From NCBI GenBank assembly GCA_014695345.1, contig JACJOC010000084.1, positions 62,001 through 126,000 on the forward strand: a DNA stretch of 64,000 bases, written 5' to 3'. The notes beneath the pieces are model-generated. The model had not been told where the DNA came from. It did no database searches and was given only the letters and a program-made list of their open reading frames with translations. Origin of the DNA: Cyanobacteria bacterium FACHB-471. Its GTDB lineage: Bacteria > Cyanobacteriota > Cyanobacteriia > Elainellales > Elainellaceae. The position numbers were made by a program, and so were the translations under genes. Positions 1-8,541 of this stretch are shown piece after piece (positions within the stretch are counted from its first letter, which is position 1; every line of letters begins with the position of its first letter).

Positions 1-383
1 ATCCAGGTTGCGAGTGGTTCCAGCCCTTTCTCACGGGCGATCGCTGCTCTGGTGCGACGTTTGGGACGATAGGGCAGATATAAATCTTCTAACTCATTTT
101 TTTGCAGACACGTCTCTATTTTGGTGCGTAGCTCGTCGGTGAGTTTGTCCTGTTGGGCGATCGACTCCAGAATGCTCTGCTTGCGCTCTTCTAACTCTGT
201 CAAGTAGGTGTAGCGATCGAACAGGTTACGCAATTGCGTTTCGTCCATTTCGCCTGTGCGCTCTTTGCGATAACGGGCAATAAACGGCACCGTTGCGCCT
301 TCGCCAAAAAGCTCCAGGGCATTTTGAATCTGAAACGGTTTGAGCGAGAGTTCGTTTGCCAGCAGTTGAGGAATGTTCAGCAT
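1..383 (-). CDS. tex: Tex-family RNA-binding transcription accessory protein, N-terminal part (cut by window edge)
   Basis: Reading the minus strand from an ATG at 383 gives 127 open codons to the window edge, so only the N-terminus is present. Residues near 36-48 read [13 protein letters not shown], the hallmark of the Tex/YqgF-like N-terminal helical region, followed by a helical stretch and [11 protein letters not shown] near residue 105, also typical of Tex. Family members are roughly 720-780 residues, with a helix-turn-helix region, a YqgF-like domain, helix-hairpin-helix motifs and a C-terminal S1 RNA-binding domain. The family is linked to transcription and RNA metabolism. The S1 domain and the rest lie outside the window, so completeness cannot be judged. 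Confidence 0.9.
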   Translation of the reverse strand, partial: MLNIPQLLANELSLKPFQIQNALELFGEGATVPFIARYRKERTGEMDETQLRNLFDRYTYLTELEERKQSILESIAQQDKLTDELRTKIETCLQKNELEDLYLPYRPKRRTRAAIAREKGLEPLATW

Positions 384-506
384 CGAGTCTATCTAGAGAG
401 CCTGATCTAGGATAGACCCTATGATAGCGGGATTAGGGATTGGGGACTTTAAACCTCGTTTCCAGGTTCTACCTTGTAACGAGGAGCCCTCAACCCCCAA
501 CTCCTA

Positions 507-1595
507 TCACTCAGCTTTTTTACGACGAGATGCGCCGAAAGCAGCTAGCGACAAGATAATTCCCGCTACCGTTCCGGGTTCTGGAACCGACTCAGTATCA
601 GGACTTTCGGGACGATCACCTTTGAACAGGTGCAGGTTGGACTGACCGTTGCCTGACAGAGAGCCTGCAATCAGGTTGCCGTTAATGTGACCATTATTGA
701 ATTTCACATCGGCGTTAGGAGCTAAAACACTGCCCATGATGCTGATGCTATTCAGGTCAAGCGACTTTGCCTCAGAGAAGTTGAACAAGACATTTTGGGC
801 TTTGCCTCGGCACCCCATGTGAACATTGCTGTTGTTGCAGTCTTCCCCATTAAAGAAGAAGCCAAACCCTGACATGGAAGCAACTTCGCCAGTAATGTTG
901 ATTAGAACAGTGGAGTCTTCAGGAGCCAGGATGTTGAAGTATTTTGTATTTGCCAACTCATCAGCAGAAATATTGAAAATATTCAGCTTAGAATCAGAAC
1001 CTTCCATTGTTGCCAATAGGCTAGTGCCATATTGCTCAAATAATGTTTTGGTATTGTTTCCAATGATGGTGGTAAAACGGTTGCCCCATTCTTCTCTCAC
1101 TTCTTTGGTTGTGGGGACAGCCTGTGATTGGGCGTGGAGAGAGGCAGATAGCGTGCGGAGGTGCTGTCCGGCGGCGGCAAAGTCAATGGGTTGCCCTTGG
1201 GTGATGTTGCCCTGCCGAATCACCTGATTGTTAGTATCTAATATTTCAAAGCCAACGTTAGAGGCGATCGCCTGATTTCCACCAAACGTGGCATCTCCAT
1301 AGACCTTACCATTACTGAGGGTCGTGTCTCCCCCAACAACCATGACCTCTCCATTACCCTCACCCCGTAGCAGCATTCCGACGGCAAAGCCATCCGTAAA
1401 GCTGGCATCACCACCGACGGCTAATTTTCCTTCGGTATCTGTGCCGGTCTGGTTATAGTCTCCCAGCACAAAAACGTTGTACTCTGCAGCGGGTCCGAGG
1501 CTAACTGCGCCTGCCTGCGTTGCATAACCAACGCTAAAAGCAACAACTGGAAGGGTTGCCGCCAATTGCCCAAAGCGAATCAGTGTATGACTCAT
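507..1595 (-). CDS. Choice-of-anchor A family exported protein with PEP-CTERM sorting signal
   Basis: A 362-residue exported protein. The N-terminus has a basic start and a hydrophobic signal segment (about residues 8-30). A choice-of-anchor A region follows, visible as the early AAEYNVFVLGDYN motif and the late SIMGSVLAPNADV...NGNLIAG segment, a fold typical of collagen-binding or ice-binding-like surface proteins. The C-terminus carries VPEPG, a hydrophobic helix and RRKK, which is a canonical PEP-CTERM exosortase recognition tail. I place the start at ATG 1595; an upstream in-frame start at 1622 would add nine non-signal residues. Expected at the cell surface or in the extracellular matrix; the ligand is unknown. 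It is transcribed convergently with nothing nearby and is probably monocistronic. Confidence 0.85.
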   Translation of the reverse strand: MSHTLIRFGQLAATLPVVAFSVGYATQAGAVSLGPAAEYNVFVLGDYNQTGTDTEGKLAVGGDASFTDGFAVGMLLRGEGNGEVMVVGGDTTLSNGKVYGDATFGGNQAIASNVGFEILDTNNQVIRQGNITQGQPIDFAAAGQHLRTLSASLHAQSQAVPTTKEVREEWGNRFTTIIGNNTKTLFEQYGTSLLATMEGSDSKLNIFNISADELANTKYFNILAPEDSTVLINITGEVASMSGFGFFFNGEDCNNSNVHMGCRGKAQNVLFNFSEAKSLDLNSISIMGSVLAPNADVKFNNGHINGNLIAGSLSGNGQSNLHLFKGDRPESPDTESVPEPGTVAGIILSLAAFGASRRKKAE

Positions 1596-1768
1596 AGTCG
1601 AGAGTTCCAATAAGTGGTACAACTTCTGTAACTCTCATCGGGCAATTGTGAACAGTACAGGGCGTTTGTATCAGAGCTTACCGTCTCTTTACCAGGGGTC
1701 TTAGCTTTGTTAGCAAGAGAACAAATTTTCTCTAATCAAGTGGTGGAGCGGAATTCAGGAGAAAAAAG

Positions 1769-1813
1769 AAAAATTGCAGCCTCAAAGCAAATCGTTTTGA
1801 AGCTGCAATTTTT
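1769..1813. terminator. Strong A/T-flanked hairpin
   Basis: A 12-bp perfect inverted repeat (AAAAATTGCAGC / GCTGCAATTTTT, arms 1769-1780 and 1802-1813). A run of A on one side and T on the other makes it look like a bidirectional rho-independent terminator. It lies in the 329-base gap between the PEP-CTERM gene start and the DUF3134 gene end, on the downstream side of the DUF3134 gene. I see nothing else coding in this gap. Confidence 0.7.
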
Positions 1814-1857
1814 ACTATATTTAGCGATGTAGTGTTTGAGATTATTCCCTTCTCAAT

Positions 1858-1906
1858 TAAAGATCAGGGATGCGCGCCCCCGTCGCGGGAGCACATCCCT
1901 GATCTT
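1858..1906. terminator. 14-bp palindromic hairpin (ATCAGGGATG type)
   Basis: Arms AAAGATCAGGGATG (1858-1871) and its exact complement (1893-1906) enclose a GC-rich loop. It sits 18 bases after the DUF3134 stop, so it probably terminates that gene. The left arm recurs at 21898-21912, so this is also a member of a dispersed palindromic repeat family. Confidence 0.7.
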
Positions 1907-1924
1907 TTACTGGAAAAGGAGTAA

Positions 1925-2164
1925 TTAGTTCTCTCCACCCCAATCATCATCATCTTCCTTATCTACACCATAGAGAGGGGCATCCATAATCTCCTCCAAC
2001 TCTTCTACTGGCTTATAGGGGATCTCTTCAGCCGTCTCATAAGGCTTAAATCGCCCAGTGCTTTCTAACCATTCGAACATTGATTCATTCTCTCTAGGAG
2101 GAATGACAAGTGGCTTTTGGCTCAAAAGTTCTTGACGGAGAGCAGGATTACGTGGCGTGGACAT
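1925..2164 (-). CDS. DUF3134 family small acidic protein
   Basis: A 79-residue protein restricted, as far as I know, to cyanobacteria. Visible features are a proline-rich N-terminus, the conserved core MFEWLESTGRF (about residues 29-39) and a very acidic C-terminal tail ending DDDDWGGEN, the layout I associate with DUF3134. It has no signal peptide, membrane segment or catalytic motif, so it is presumably cytosolic. No function is known. It is a single gene followed by two hairpin terminators. The family assignment is from memory of the motif, and a profile search would settle it. Confidence 0.7.
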   Translation of the reverse strand: MSTPRNPALRQELLSQKPLVIPPRENESMFEWLESTGRFKPYETAEEIPYKPVEELEEIMDAPLYGVDKEDDDDWGGEN

Positions 2165-2273
2165 CTTTGCTCACCTAATTAGCTATTTGTATTAACTACT
2201 CTAACACAGAAACAGAACCTGGTAAAAGTTTATACATCTTGCAGCTTCACAACGCAGTTTTTCATTGGGCTCG

Positions 2274-3371
2274 CTAATCCTCCATGGGTTGACTAAGAGG
2301 ACAAGACACAAACTTTTTCCCTGACCAATCTGTAAAAGTGGTGTCGTTTTGATGGTGTCGAGGAGTTTGCATCAGTAAACGCCAAACTTCCCCTGCCTCT
2401 AATAAATTCAACCGTTCGGGATAATGGAGCTGCAGTAATTTTTGAACAACAGGATAATAATCACAATTTATCCCTGGAAAGATATGGTGTTCCGTGTGAT
2501 AAGAGAAATTTAGGTGAAGCACATCCAACAACTTAGGGACTTTCAGAGAGACACTATTAATTAACGGATCGTTGACGCTTGTCATTTGACACAGCATGTG
2601 ATTTGTAAAAATGTAGAACATAGCTCCGGCATAGCCAATTCCGATCGGCAGGAAATAGCTCAACACCAGTTTGATTGGCTCAAAGTTTAGATAAGCCATG
2701 ATACTGAAGTGAAGCATGAAAATTAGCAGAAATTCCTGGGCGATCGCCCAACGCTCCCTAGCGCTAACTGTAAAAGCAGCGGGAACATAGTCAACATCTT
2801 TGCGATTAAACAACAGTACAGAAGTGAGATTGCGAAAGCCATGAATTCCCCAAGCTGTAGCCATGCCAATGGCTAAACAAATAGGATTTACCTCGGAAGA
2901 GGGGACAAATTGATTCTGAATCCACTTTCCCCAAGTGTTGGACTGCTTGGATAAATAATTGCGATCCGGATCAGCTAAAGAATTTGTCTTACCATGATGT
3001 TCTCGATTATGAACTGCTTTCCAGAGTGTGGGAGGCATCCACCACATAGCTAAACCCAACAAACTGATCCAATGAATTAGACGAGAATTTTTAATAACGC
3101 TGCCGTGCATCAACGCATGAGAGCTGAACAATAAAACAATGATGCTGTTGCCCATGATGAGCGTCAGGGGTAAATAAAGCCATAAAAGGCTGGTTTGCCA
3201 CTGATTTAAGTAGGTTGCGATCGCCCAGCCTAATCCTAAAATGATCAGATTAAGCAGAAGGATGACGAGCTTATTTAGATCAGGCTCAAATGCTTCGACT
3301 GGAAGCAATGGACGCAACAACTTGATGTAATCGGCTTGAGGAATTAACAGTTGCTCATCAACTGACTTCAT
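2274..3371 (-). CDS. Membrane fatty acid desaturase-family protein
   Basis: A 365-residue polytopic membrane protein with the three histidine boxes of the non-haem di-iron desaturase/hydroxylase superfamily: HALMH (85-89), HNREHH (121-126) and HTEHH (292-296, inside YHTEHHIFPG). Paired hydrophobic segments at about 35-55, 65-85, 100-118 and 215-255 fit the four-helix scaffold. The superfamily introduces double bonds or hydroxyl groups into acyl lipids or carotenoids using O2 and reduced ferredoxin. I cannot assign regiospecificity. It does not look like a standard DesA, DesB, DesC or CrtR sequence. Neighbours give no pathway context. The start at ATG 3371 precedes an acidic N-terminus with no signal peptide. 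Confidence 0.8.
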   Translation of the reverse strand: MKSVDEQLLIPQADYIKLLRPLLPVEAFEPDLNKLVILLLNLIILGLGWAIATYLNQWQTSLLWLYLPLTLIMGNSIIVLLFSSHALMHGSVIKNSRLIHWISLLGLAMWWMPPTLWKAVHNREHHGKTNSLADPDRNYLSKQSNTWGKWIQNQFVPSSEVNPICLAIGMATAWGIHGFRNLTSVLLFNRKDVDYVPAAFTVSARERWAIAQEFLLIFMLHFSIMAYLNFEPIKLVLSYFLPIGIGYAGAMFYIFTNHMLCQMTSVNDPLINSVSLKVPKLLDVLHLNFSYHTEHHIFPGINCDYYPVVQKLLQLHYPERLNLLEAGEVWRLLMQTPRHHQNDTTFTDWSGKKFVSCPLSQPMED

Positions 3372-3454
3372 AGATTTGCTTAATAATTTTAGAGTTAACA
3401 GTTGGGGTGTAATTGAGAGATGTATCGAACAATCTTCAAACGCTATCTCTCAAC

Positions 3455-3496
3455 AGATGCGGGGCAACAGCTATCAATAACTGTTACCCCGCATCT
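3455..3496 (-). terminator. Terminator hairpin after the fasciclin gene
   Basis: Arms AGATGCGGGG.AACAG and CTGTT.CCCCGCATCT pair over about 15 bp with a 10-base loop. The hairpin lies 25 bases past the fasciclin stop on the minus strand. The U-tract is weak, so termination is inferred mainly from position and stem strength. Confidence 0.6.
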
Positions 3497-3520
3497 AAAA
3501 AGTATTATTCAACCAAGCAA

Positions 3521-3925
3521 TTAAGCAGGCAATAATACGGTGTCAATGATGTGAATCACGCCGTTATCTGCTGCAACATCAGGAGTTGCAACTGTGGCAT
3601 CATTTACCTTAACACTGCCATTTGTAGCATCGATTTTTACATCTGAACCTTCAACAGTAGTTGCTGATTTTAGCTTAACTACATCAGATGCCATCACTTT
3701 GCCTGAAACAACGTGATAAGTCAGAATTTGCTTGAGTTTTGGGATGTCCTTAAGCAGTGCATCTACCGTCCCATCAGGGAGTTTAGCGAACGCTTCATCA
3801 GTAGGTGCAAAAACAGTAAAAGGACCAGCGCCTTTCAAAGTATCTACCAGATTGGCAGCTTTAATTGCAGTAACTAGGGTGCTGAAAGAACCAGCATTAG
3901 CGGCAGTATCAACAATGTTAGCCAA
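3521..3925 (-). CDS. Fasciclin (FAS1) domain protein
   Basis: A protein of about 134 residues that is essentially one FAS1 domain. [17 protein letters not shown] (H1 motif region) and YHVVSGKV (H2 region) are both present, and the protein ends with the family-typical [13 protein letters not shown] choose TTG 3925 because it gives the usual MANIVDTA beginning and has AGGTGA five bases upstream; a GTG at 3934 would add three residues. FAS1 domains mediate adhesion or oligomeric surface interactions. There is no signal peptide here, unlike many secreted homologues, so its location is uncertain. It is monocistronic between two hairpins. Confidence 0.9.
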   Translation of the reverse strand: MANIVDTAANAGSFSTLVTAIKAANLVDTLKGAGPFTVFAPTDEAFAKLPDGTVDALLKDIPKLKQILTYHVVSGKVMASDVVKLKSATTVEGSDVKIDATNGSVKVNDATVATPDVAADNGVIHIIDTVLLPA

Positions 3926-4031
3926 CGAAATCACCTAGTTTTTTTGCTTGTCTGCTGACTAGTGTAGACTACTTTCCAAAAAGAAAGTATCGCTTGTTGC
4001 TTTTTCACTTGGTACTTCCTGCATAGAAATA

Positions 4032-4060
4032 GTAGGTGGGGCGCTCAGTACCTCACCTAC
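4032..4060 (-). terminator. Hairpin downstream of the SpoIID-like gene
   Basis: GTAGGTG / CACCTAC arms with a partly paired interior lie 41 bases past the SpoIID-family stop on the minus strand. The stem is modest and has no clear U-tract. Confidence 0.45.
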
Positions 4061-4100
4061 CATTCCTAAAAACATTACAATGCTGTACTATCTTTCAGTT

Positions 4101-5159
4101 TTATTCAAACTCTTGTTTGATTCGACCCACTTCAGTTCCAGGATAGTAATTACTCAAGATTTGCTGGTAGCTATATCCTTGATTTGCTAAATCTAGCGCT
4201 CCTAGCTGACTCATTCCGCGTCCTTGAAAAGCTTCCATCACGATCGCATCTGAGGCAGCATACAGCGACTCAACAATGCCGCCTTCGTAGCTAACAAACT
4301 CTCCAGCGGTTGCATCGACCGCCTGACGAATTGTATCTGCCTCTCGTTCAATGCCTCGATAGACCTGGTAGCGCTCGGTTGAACCTATATCATAGGCAGA
4401 ATGGACGGGTTTGAAGTGATAGGTCAACCCATAGGAACGAGCGGCGATCGCCTGTGCCTTGAGCGCCTCCACATTCCAACTGGGTGATACTTCACTACCT
4501 ACAACGCTGTAGAGGTAGCTTCTCATGTCCACAAAGTTGACTGCCCAAAGATTTCCCCCCTCCGCAATCAGCAACAATCGCCCCCGATAGCCGCGATCGC
4601 CCAAATAAAACAGTCCTTGAGGCGACGGATCGATCATGACCACAGAGGGCAGTTGGGCGGAGTTTAGCTGAACTGAATTGCCACTGGGCTGAGCCGTGTA
4701 GGTTGTCTCAGCAGAGAGCGTCTGGAGTTGCTCTCCATCCTCGTCAAACACAACCGCGTCTGTGGACGTGCGAATGGCAGCAGAAGGAATCCCGGTGGCG
4801 ATCGCCACCCGCATCTCAATTAGCGAATCGACCGATGGTAAAGAAGACAAAAACTCTTCGGTGTTGCGGCGGTTTAATTCCTCCTGCTCTGGAGTTAGGG
4901 CAGGAACCGCAGCCGATGGTGTTGGCGAGGGTGTAGGGGAAGCTTGGGTTGCGGGTGTGGCAGATGGGGAGGGGATCGATGCAGCAGCCAGCTTTGTCGC
5001 GTCCCGTTCTACTGGGTAAGCCAAGTCATCTCCAGCAGGCACTGCACCAGGTAACAGCAGTTGCCTAGCCAAAACCACTCCAACCGCTACCACTCCCAGC
5101 AGCGGCAGCATGACCCAGGTATAGGGTTTGAGCCGTTTAATGGTTTGCTGCCAATTCAT
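4101..5159 (-). CDS. SpoIID/LytB domain protein, membrane-anchored
   Basis: About 352 residues. An N-terminal basic stretch and one transmembrane helix (about residues 12-32) are followed by a Pro/Ser/Thr-rich linker (about 55-95) and then a SpoIID/LytB domain. That domain includes the family motif LKAQAIAARSYGL, a YQVYRGIE segment and a C-terminal GRGMSQLGALDLANQGYSYQQILSNYYPG-like region (key residues GMSQ, AxxG, ILxxYYPG). In sporulators SpoIID is a lytic transglycosylase acting on denuded glycan; cyanobacterial homologues are assumed to act in cell-wall remodelling. I choose ATG 5159; a TTG at 5174 behind GAGGAG is the alternative. The hypothetical gene upstream at 5202 is close enough to be co-transcribed. 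Confidence 0.85.
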   Translation of the reverse strand: MNWQQTIKRLKPYTWVMLPLLGVVAVGVVLARQLLLPGAVPAGDDLAYPVERDATKLAAASIPSPSATPATQASPTPSPTPSAAVPALTPEQEELNRRNTEEFLSSLPSVDSLIEMRVAIATGIPSAAIRTSTDAVVFDEDGEQLQTLSAETTYTAQPSGNSVQLNSAQLPSVVMIDPSPQGLFYLGDRGYRGRLLLIAEGGNLWAVNFVDMRSYLYSVVGSEVSPSWNVEALKAQAIAARSYGLTYHFKPVHSAYDIGSTERYQVYRGIEREADTIRQAVDATAGEFVSYEGGIVESLYAASDAIVMEAFQGRGMSQLGALDLANQGYSYQQILSNYYPGTEVGRIKQEFE

Positions 5160-5201
5160 CTTCAAGCAGTTCAAATGCTCCTCACTAAACTACTCGATGA
5201 G

Positions 5202-5606
5202 CTAAGCAACCAGCAAATTTGCCACTTCTGCGTGCATCAGGGCAATGTTAGGGTCACGCTGAATAGCGTGATAGTAGCGCTTTTTCAATGCATTTTCTGA
5301 AGCAGGCTGAATCAGCGATCGCGCCTGCTCTAAAAGCTGATTTGCCTGCTCTAGAGTGACTGGCTCCTTACCGCTCAGCGTCTCATCCAGGTGAGCAATA
5401 AACTGAGAAATTGGGCGCAGCCAGCTAAACCATTCGTGCCCAATCACCAATTGAAAAAACTCGCCATTCGTCTGAATGCGTCCGTGAAACTGCTCATAGA
5501 CAATTCGTTCAGAATCTAGCAGAGCCTTGTGCAGGCGGATTAATGCAGTCCGTAACTGGCGCAAGCGTTGCAGTAAAGGAGCCAAAGCTGGATCAACTAA
5601 AGACAT
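5202..5606 (-). CDS. Conserved helical protein of unknown function
   Basis: A 134-residue protein I do not recognise by name. It is predicted almost entirely helical: a leucine-rich N-terminal helix pair (about 8-45), then a conserved-looking aromatic patch GEFFQLVIGHEWFSWLRPIS (about 47-66), then an ExxNQLLEQAR helix and a C-terminal KKRYYHAIQRDP segment. There is no signal peptide, transmembrane segment or metal-binding cluster. It lies 42 bases upstream of the SpoIID-like gene on the same strand and may share its transcript. It looks like a cytosolic ligand-binding or adaptor bundle, but that is only a structural impression. Confidence 0.65.
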   Translation of the reverse strand: MSLVDPALAPLLQRLRQLRTALIRLHKALLDSERIVYEQFHGRIQTNGEFFQLVIGHEWFSWLRPISQFIAHLDETLSGKEPVTLEQANQLLEQARSLIQPASENALKKRYYHAIQRDPNIALMHAEVANLLVA

Positions 5607-5675
5607 GGGTAGAGATTAAAGCAGCACTTTCTACATCCTTGCATATTTGATCAGGGGTCATGGGTCGTTGCCAGA

Positions 5676-6776
5676 TTACGAATCCTGCGACTGGAATTGC
5701 TCAAACCATTCCTGGTAAGTGCGCTGGATCTGGGAGTTTTCGACTAAAAGCTCGACGTTGACCTGATTGCAGCGGTGGGGAAGAGCTTTGGCGATCGCCT
5801 CCAACATCTGTCCGGCTAGACGCGGACTGGGAAACTCGTGGTAAGTTTTTTGCACATCCCAGCCGCCCAGCAAAATTTCGATGTTGACTTGCTTGCAGCG
5901 GTGGTGCAAAGTTTTGGCGATCATATCTAGAACGTGGCTGGCAGCCGCAGGGGTGGCAAATTCACCCTTAACTCTGGGTAGATAGGTTGAATCTGAAGCA
6001 TCAGCAAACTCAACCCCAATCACTTCCCCTTTGCCCAGGTCAATCGCCGCAAGCTGGCGAGTTTCTGCGCCGACATCTGTCCCAATCTGCTCTATGATTA
6101 GCTTCTCGTAGCGCACCGGCACCTCGACCATGCGCGTTTCAACTTCTTTACGCACAATCACCTCACCCGCTTTGCGTTTGCCGCGATTGAGGACTAGCTT
6201 CTCTTCGAGGGTTCGCACGACTTCTTCGATCACCTGCGATGGCTCAGTCGTAGACGAAGTGGTGTCCAACAGAGCATCAGTCGCCGGAGGCGTCGTTTCT
6301 AAAGCGCCTTGAAGTCCTTCGGGCGGAAAGGGGTCAAATTCGCCAGAAGATTCAACCTCTCGCTTGGAACCACCGACCAGACTTAGCTCTTGCGACCTTT
6401 CGCCAGAAGTTAGTTCTGCTAGCTCACGGCTCTCGGAGGTGTCAAGCGATTGATGCTCAGGCAAATGCTCAACTTCTGCTTCGCTCAGCTTGGTGAAGAA
6501 AGTGCGGTTTGGAATATCAATCTTTCGCAGCAAACCACTATGAATTAACAGCGTGCGATTTCCGGTAGGCGTGGGGTGAATGACCGCCAGGTTAAAATTT
6601 CCTTCATCCCCCGAAGGGTCTAGCACTAAATCTTGGACTTCGCCGATCAACCCACCTTGCGCGTCAAGCACCGCGAAGTTATTCACTTTTCCCCTTAACC
6701 TGTCAACCAAAGCTTTGGCATGACGAGCGTTTGACACTGTAGATGCAGCTTTTTTGACAGATTTTAGGTCGTTCAT
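5676..6776 (-). CDS. PRC-barrel / DUF2382 stress-type protein with duplicated C-terminal motif
   Basis: About 366 residues from ATG 6776; the open frame continues upstream without a better start. Residues about 30-100 form a PRC-barrel-like domain (FAVLDAQGGLIGEVQDLVLD). A low-complexity acidic linker follows, then a DUF2382 segment with VIRKEVETRMVEVPVRYEKL near 210-230. The last 100 residues contain two copies of a motif of about 45 residues (core HHRCKQVNIEILLGG.. and PHRCNQVNVELLVEN..), each beginning with an Ala-rich helix. PRC/DUF2382 proteins are associated with general stress in many bacteria. The repeated C-terminal motif, with a conserved HRCxQVNxEx pattern, is not a domain I can name. 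Cytosolic; monocistronic. Confidence 0.75.
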   Translation of the reverse strand: MNDLKSVKKAASTVSNARHAKALVDRLRGKVNNFAVLDAQGGLIGEVQDLVLDPSGDEGNFNLAVIHPTPTGNRTLLIHSGLLRKIDIPNRTFFTKLSEAEVEHLPEHQSLDTSESRELAELTSGERSQELSLVGGSKREVESSGEFDPFPPEGLQGALETTPPATDALLDTTSSTTEPSQVIEEVVRTLEEKLVLNRGKRKAGEVIVRKEVETRMVEVPVRYEKLIIEQIGTDVGAETRQLAAIDLGKGEVIGVEFADASDSTYLPRVKGEFATPAAASHVLDMIAKTLHHRCKQVNIEILLGGWDVQKTYHEFPSPRLAGQMLEAIAKALPHRCNQVNVELLVENSQIQRTYQEWFEQFQSQDS

Positions 6777-7005
6777 CTTGCAATTCCAGTAAGTGTGATG
6801 AAATCTATATAACAATCCTAACTGAGTGGACTGACTGAATGGGTGATGAGAGGCGCACTCGGCTCGTCTTACAGCTGATTTAGAACTGCTATATAAAATC
6901 TATATTGTCAAAAATTCTGGCGTTGTACCAAATCCGTTTTAATTGTCAAAATTTTTTCACCAGAAAATTTTCGCTGAATCGCTCTGGGCAAGGCCGGAGA
7001 ATGAT

Positions 7006-7857
7006 TTATACCGGGCTGATTTGCTTCCAGGTGCGCTCGCTAATTTCATCCGCTGGAAACATACATTCAATCCGCAGTTCTTGAAGCGTGATGTCATAGG
7101 GTGTCCCTAAAGTGGCGATCGTTGAGAAAAACTGTAGCTCCAGCGCATCTCGCTTAAGGTGGATAGTCAGAAGTAGCGTATTTTGTGCGGTGTGGTTTGT
7201 GGTATGCCAAATTTCAGGGACACCTGGATAACTCATCAGTTCGTGCAGCAGCAAGGTAGACATAGACTGCTCGTGTTCAACTTCTGCCATCGCTTCACGG
7301 TGCAGCCGTTGCAGCAAATGCTCTGAAAATTCTTCCCAGTTGACAATAAACGGGCGTAACCCTTGCGGATGAAAGACAGCCCGCATCAGATTAATTTTTC
7401 CGTCTGTGCAAAAGTGAGCTTGCAGTCGATCTAGCCCAATGAAGGTCGTCAGCAGCCGGGTTGCAGCATCATTGGCTAAAAGCAGATGCCAGTAGCGATC
7501 GACTACGAGTGCTGGGTAGGGTTCCTGCTGCCGCAACATAAAATCGATCGCCTTACGCACTGACGCCATCTCAGGAGCCGCCAAATCTGTCTCAGCGTGA
7601 ATCGGAGTAAACCCCGCTGCCGTTAGCATCAAGTTTTGCTGCCTGAGCGGAATCTCTAGAACAGTTGCCAGTTGCAGCACCATTTCTCGGCTGGGTTTAG
7701 CGCGTCCCGATTCAAGGAAACTAATGTGGCGTTGAGAAACTTGACTGGTCACCGCTAAATCAAGCTGACTGAAACCCCGCTGGTTGCGCCACTGTTTCAG
7801 CAATATGCCGAATGAGTGCTTTTGATCAGGATTGGCAGCGGTCAAATGTTGAACCAT
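7006..7857 (-). CDS. XRE-family regulator with MmyB-like ligand-binding domain
   Basis: 283 residues. The N-terminal Cro/C1-type helix-turn-helix spans about 15-70 (LLKQWRNQRGFSQLDLA..SQVSQRHISFLESGRAKPSREM). The remainder matches the MmyB-type domain that follows such HTHs in actinobacterial and cyanobacterial regulators, with PALVVDRYWHLLLANDAA as the recognisable start (about 118-135), a region related to fatty-acid-binding PAS-like folds. The usual role is transcriptional repression responsive to an acyl ligand; the target here is unknown. AGGAACTCT precedes the ATG. The gene lies downstream of mug, separated by a dispersed hairpin repeat (7913-7974), so it probably has its own promoter. 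Confidence 0.85.
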   Translation of the reverse strand: MVQHLTAANPDQKHSFGILLKQWRNQRGFSQLDLAVTSQVSQRHISFLESGRAKPSREMVLQLATVLEIPLRQQNLMLTAAGFTPIHAETDLAAPEMASVRKAIDFMLRQQEPYPALVVDRYWHLLLANDAATRLLTTFIGLDRLQAHFCTDGKINLMRAVFHPQGLRPFIVNWEEFSEHLLQRLHREAMAEVEHEQSMSTLLLHELMSYPGVPEIWHTTNHTAQNTLLLTIHLKRDALELQFFSTIATLGTPYDITLQELRIECMFPADEISERTWKQISPV

Positions 7858-7912
7858 AGAGTTCCTGATGGAATGACGGAACGACCTACATAGATCTGCT
7901 ACATAGGTCTTC

Positions 7913-7974
7913 TGCGTGAATCGTAGCGCAATGGAACCGTTCTACCATTCATGCTTCAAAAAATGATTCATGCA
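7913..7974. repeat. Dispersed hairpin repeat, copy 1
   Basis: The segment 7945-7974 matches 40929-40958 at 29 of 30 positions (it starts CCATTCATGCTTCAAAAAAT). Both copies are preceded by GCGTGAAT, able to pair with the ATTCAYGC at the start of the shared block. It lies between mug and the XRE gene. Here the stem is more degenerate than in the second copy. Confidence 0.75.
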
Positions 7975-7983
7975 ATGCTGCCT

Positions 7984-8529
7984 TCAAATTGTGTCCTTCA
8001 ATTCTTGGTACACCCGCTTCAGATCATCAAGCTGATAGTGAGCATTCAACCCACTGGGGTTTGGCAAAACCCAGATCAAAGTGTCGTGAAGTGTCTCAGG
8101 CTGTCGTCCTAGAGTAGCTTTGGGCCGTTTGAACGCAGTGCGATAGGCGCTAATTCCCAAAATGGCAAGACACTTGGGGCGATCGCGCATCACTTTGGTG
8201 GCTAACTGTTGATGTCCTATCACCAGTTCTTCAGCGTCTAGTTCGTCTGCCCTGGCGGTTGCTCGATCGACAATGTTGGTGAGTCCGTAGCCAAAAGTGA
8301 GAAGCTGTTGATCTTCAGATGGGTGGAGCAGGCGATCGGTAAATCCTGCGGCGTACAGCGTTTTCCAAAATCGGTTGCCCGGACGCGCAAAATGATGTTG
8401 AACCACTGCGCTGTAGAGACTGGGATTAATACCGCAAAACAACACTCGCAGCTCAGGTGCGATGATATCTGGAACCGTTTTGCCAACCGCTGCCTGAATT
8501 TCAGCTTTCGTCGGTTTGTAAGAAGTCAT
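7984..8529 (-). CDS. mug: G/U (T) mismatch-specific DNA glycosylase
   Basis: 181 residues, close to the normal Mug length. GINPS (33-37) is the family's catalytic-loop motif, usually GxNPG, where the Asn positions the attacking water. RPGNRFW (49-55) and PNPSGLNAHY (about 156-165), which form the DNA-intercalating and base-pocket region, are also present. The enzyme removes uracil, ethenocytosine and some thymine opposite guanine from duplex DNA, leaving an abasic site for base-excision repair. Start at ATG 8529. The stop of the upstream SemiSWEET gene is only 12 bases before this start, so the two probably share an operon by position, without obvious functional logic. Confidence 0.9.
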   Translation of the reverse strand: MTSYKPTKAEIQAAVGKTVPDIIAPELRVLFCGINPSLYSAVVQHHFARPGNRFWKTLYAAGFTDRLLHPSEDQQLLTFGYGLTNIVDRATARADELDAEELVIGHQQLATKVMRDRPKCLAILGISAYRTAFKRPKATLGRQPETLHDTLIWVLPNPSGLNAHYQLDDLKRVYQELKDTI

Positions 8530-8541
8530 GCGAATGTAAGT

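Noticed and set aside
826-1227. 133-codon plus-strand frame inside the PEP-CTERM gene
   Set aside because: Antisense shadow of a well-supported gene; no ribosome-binding site or family motif.
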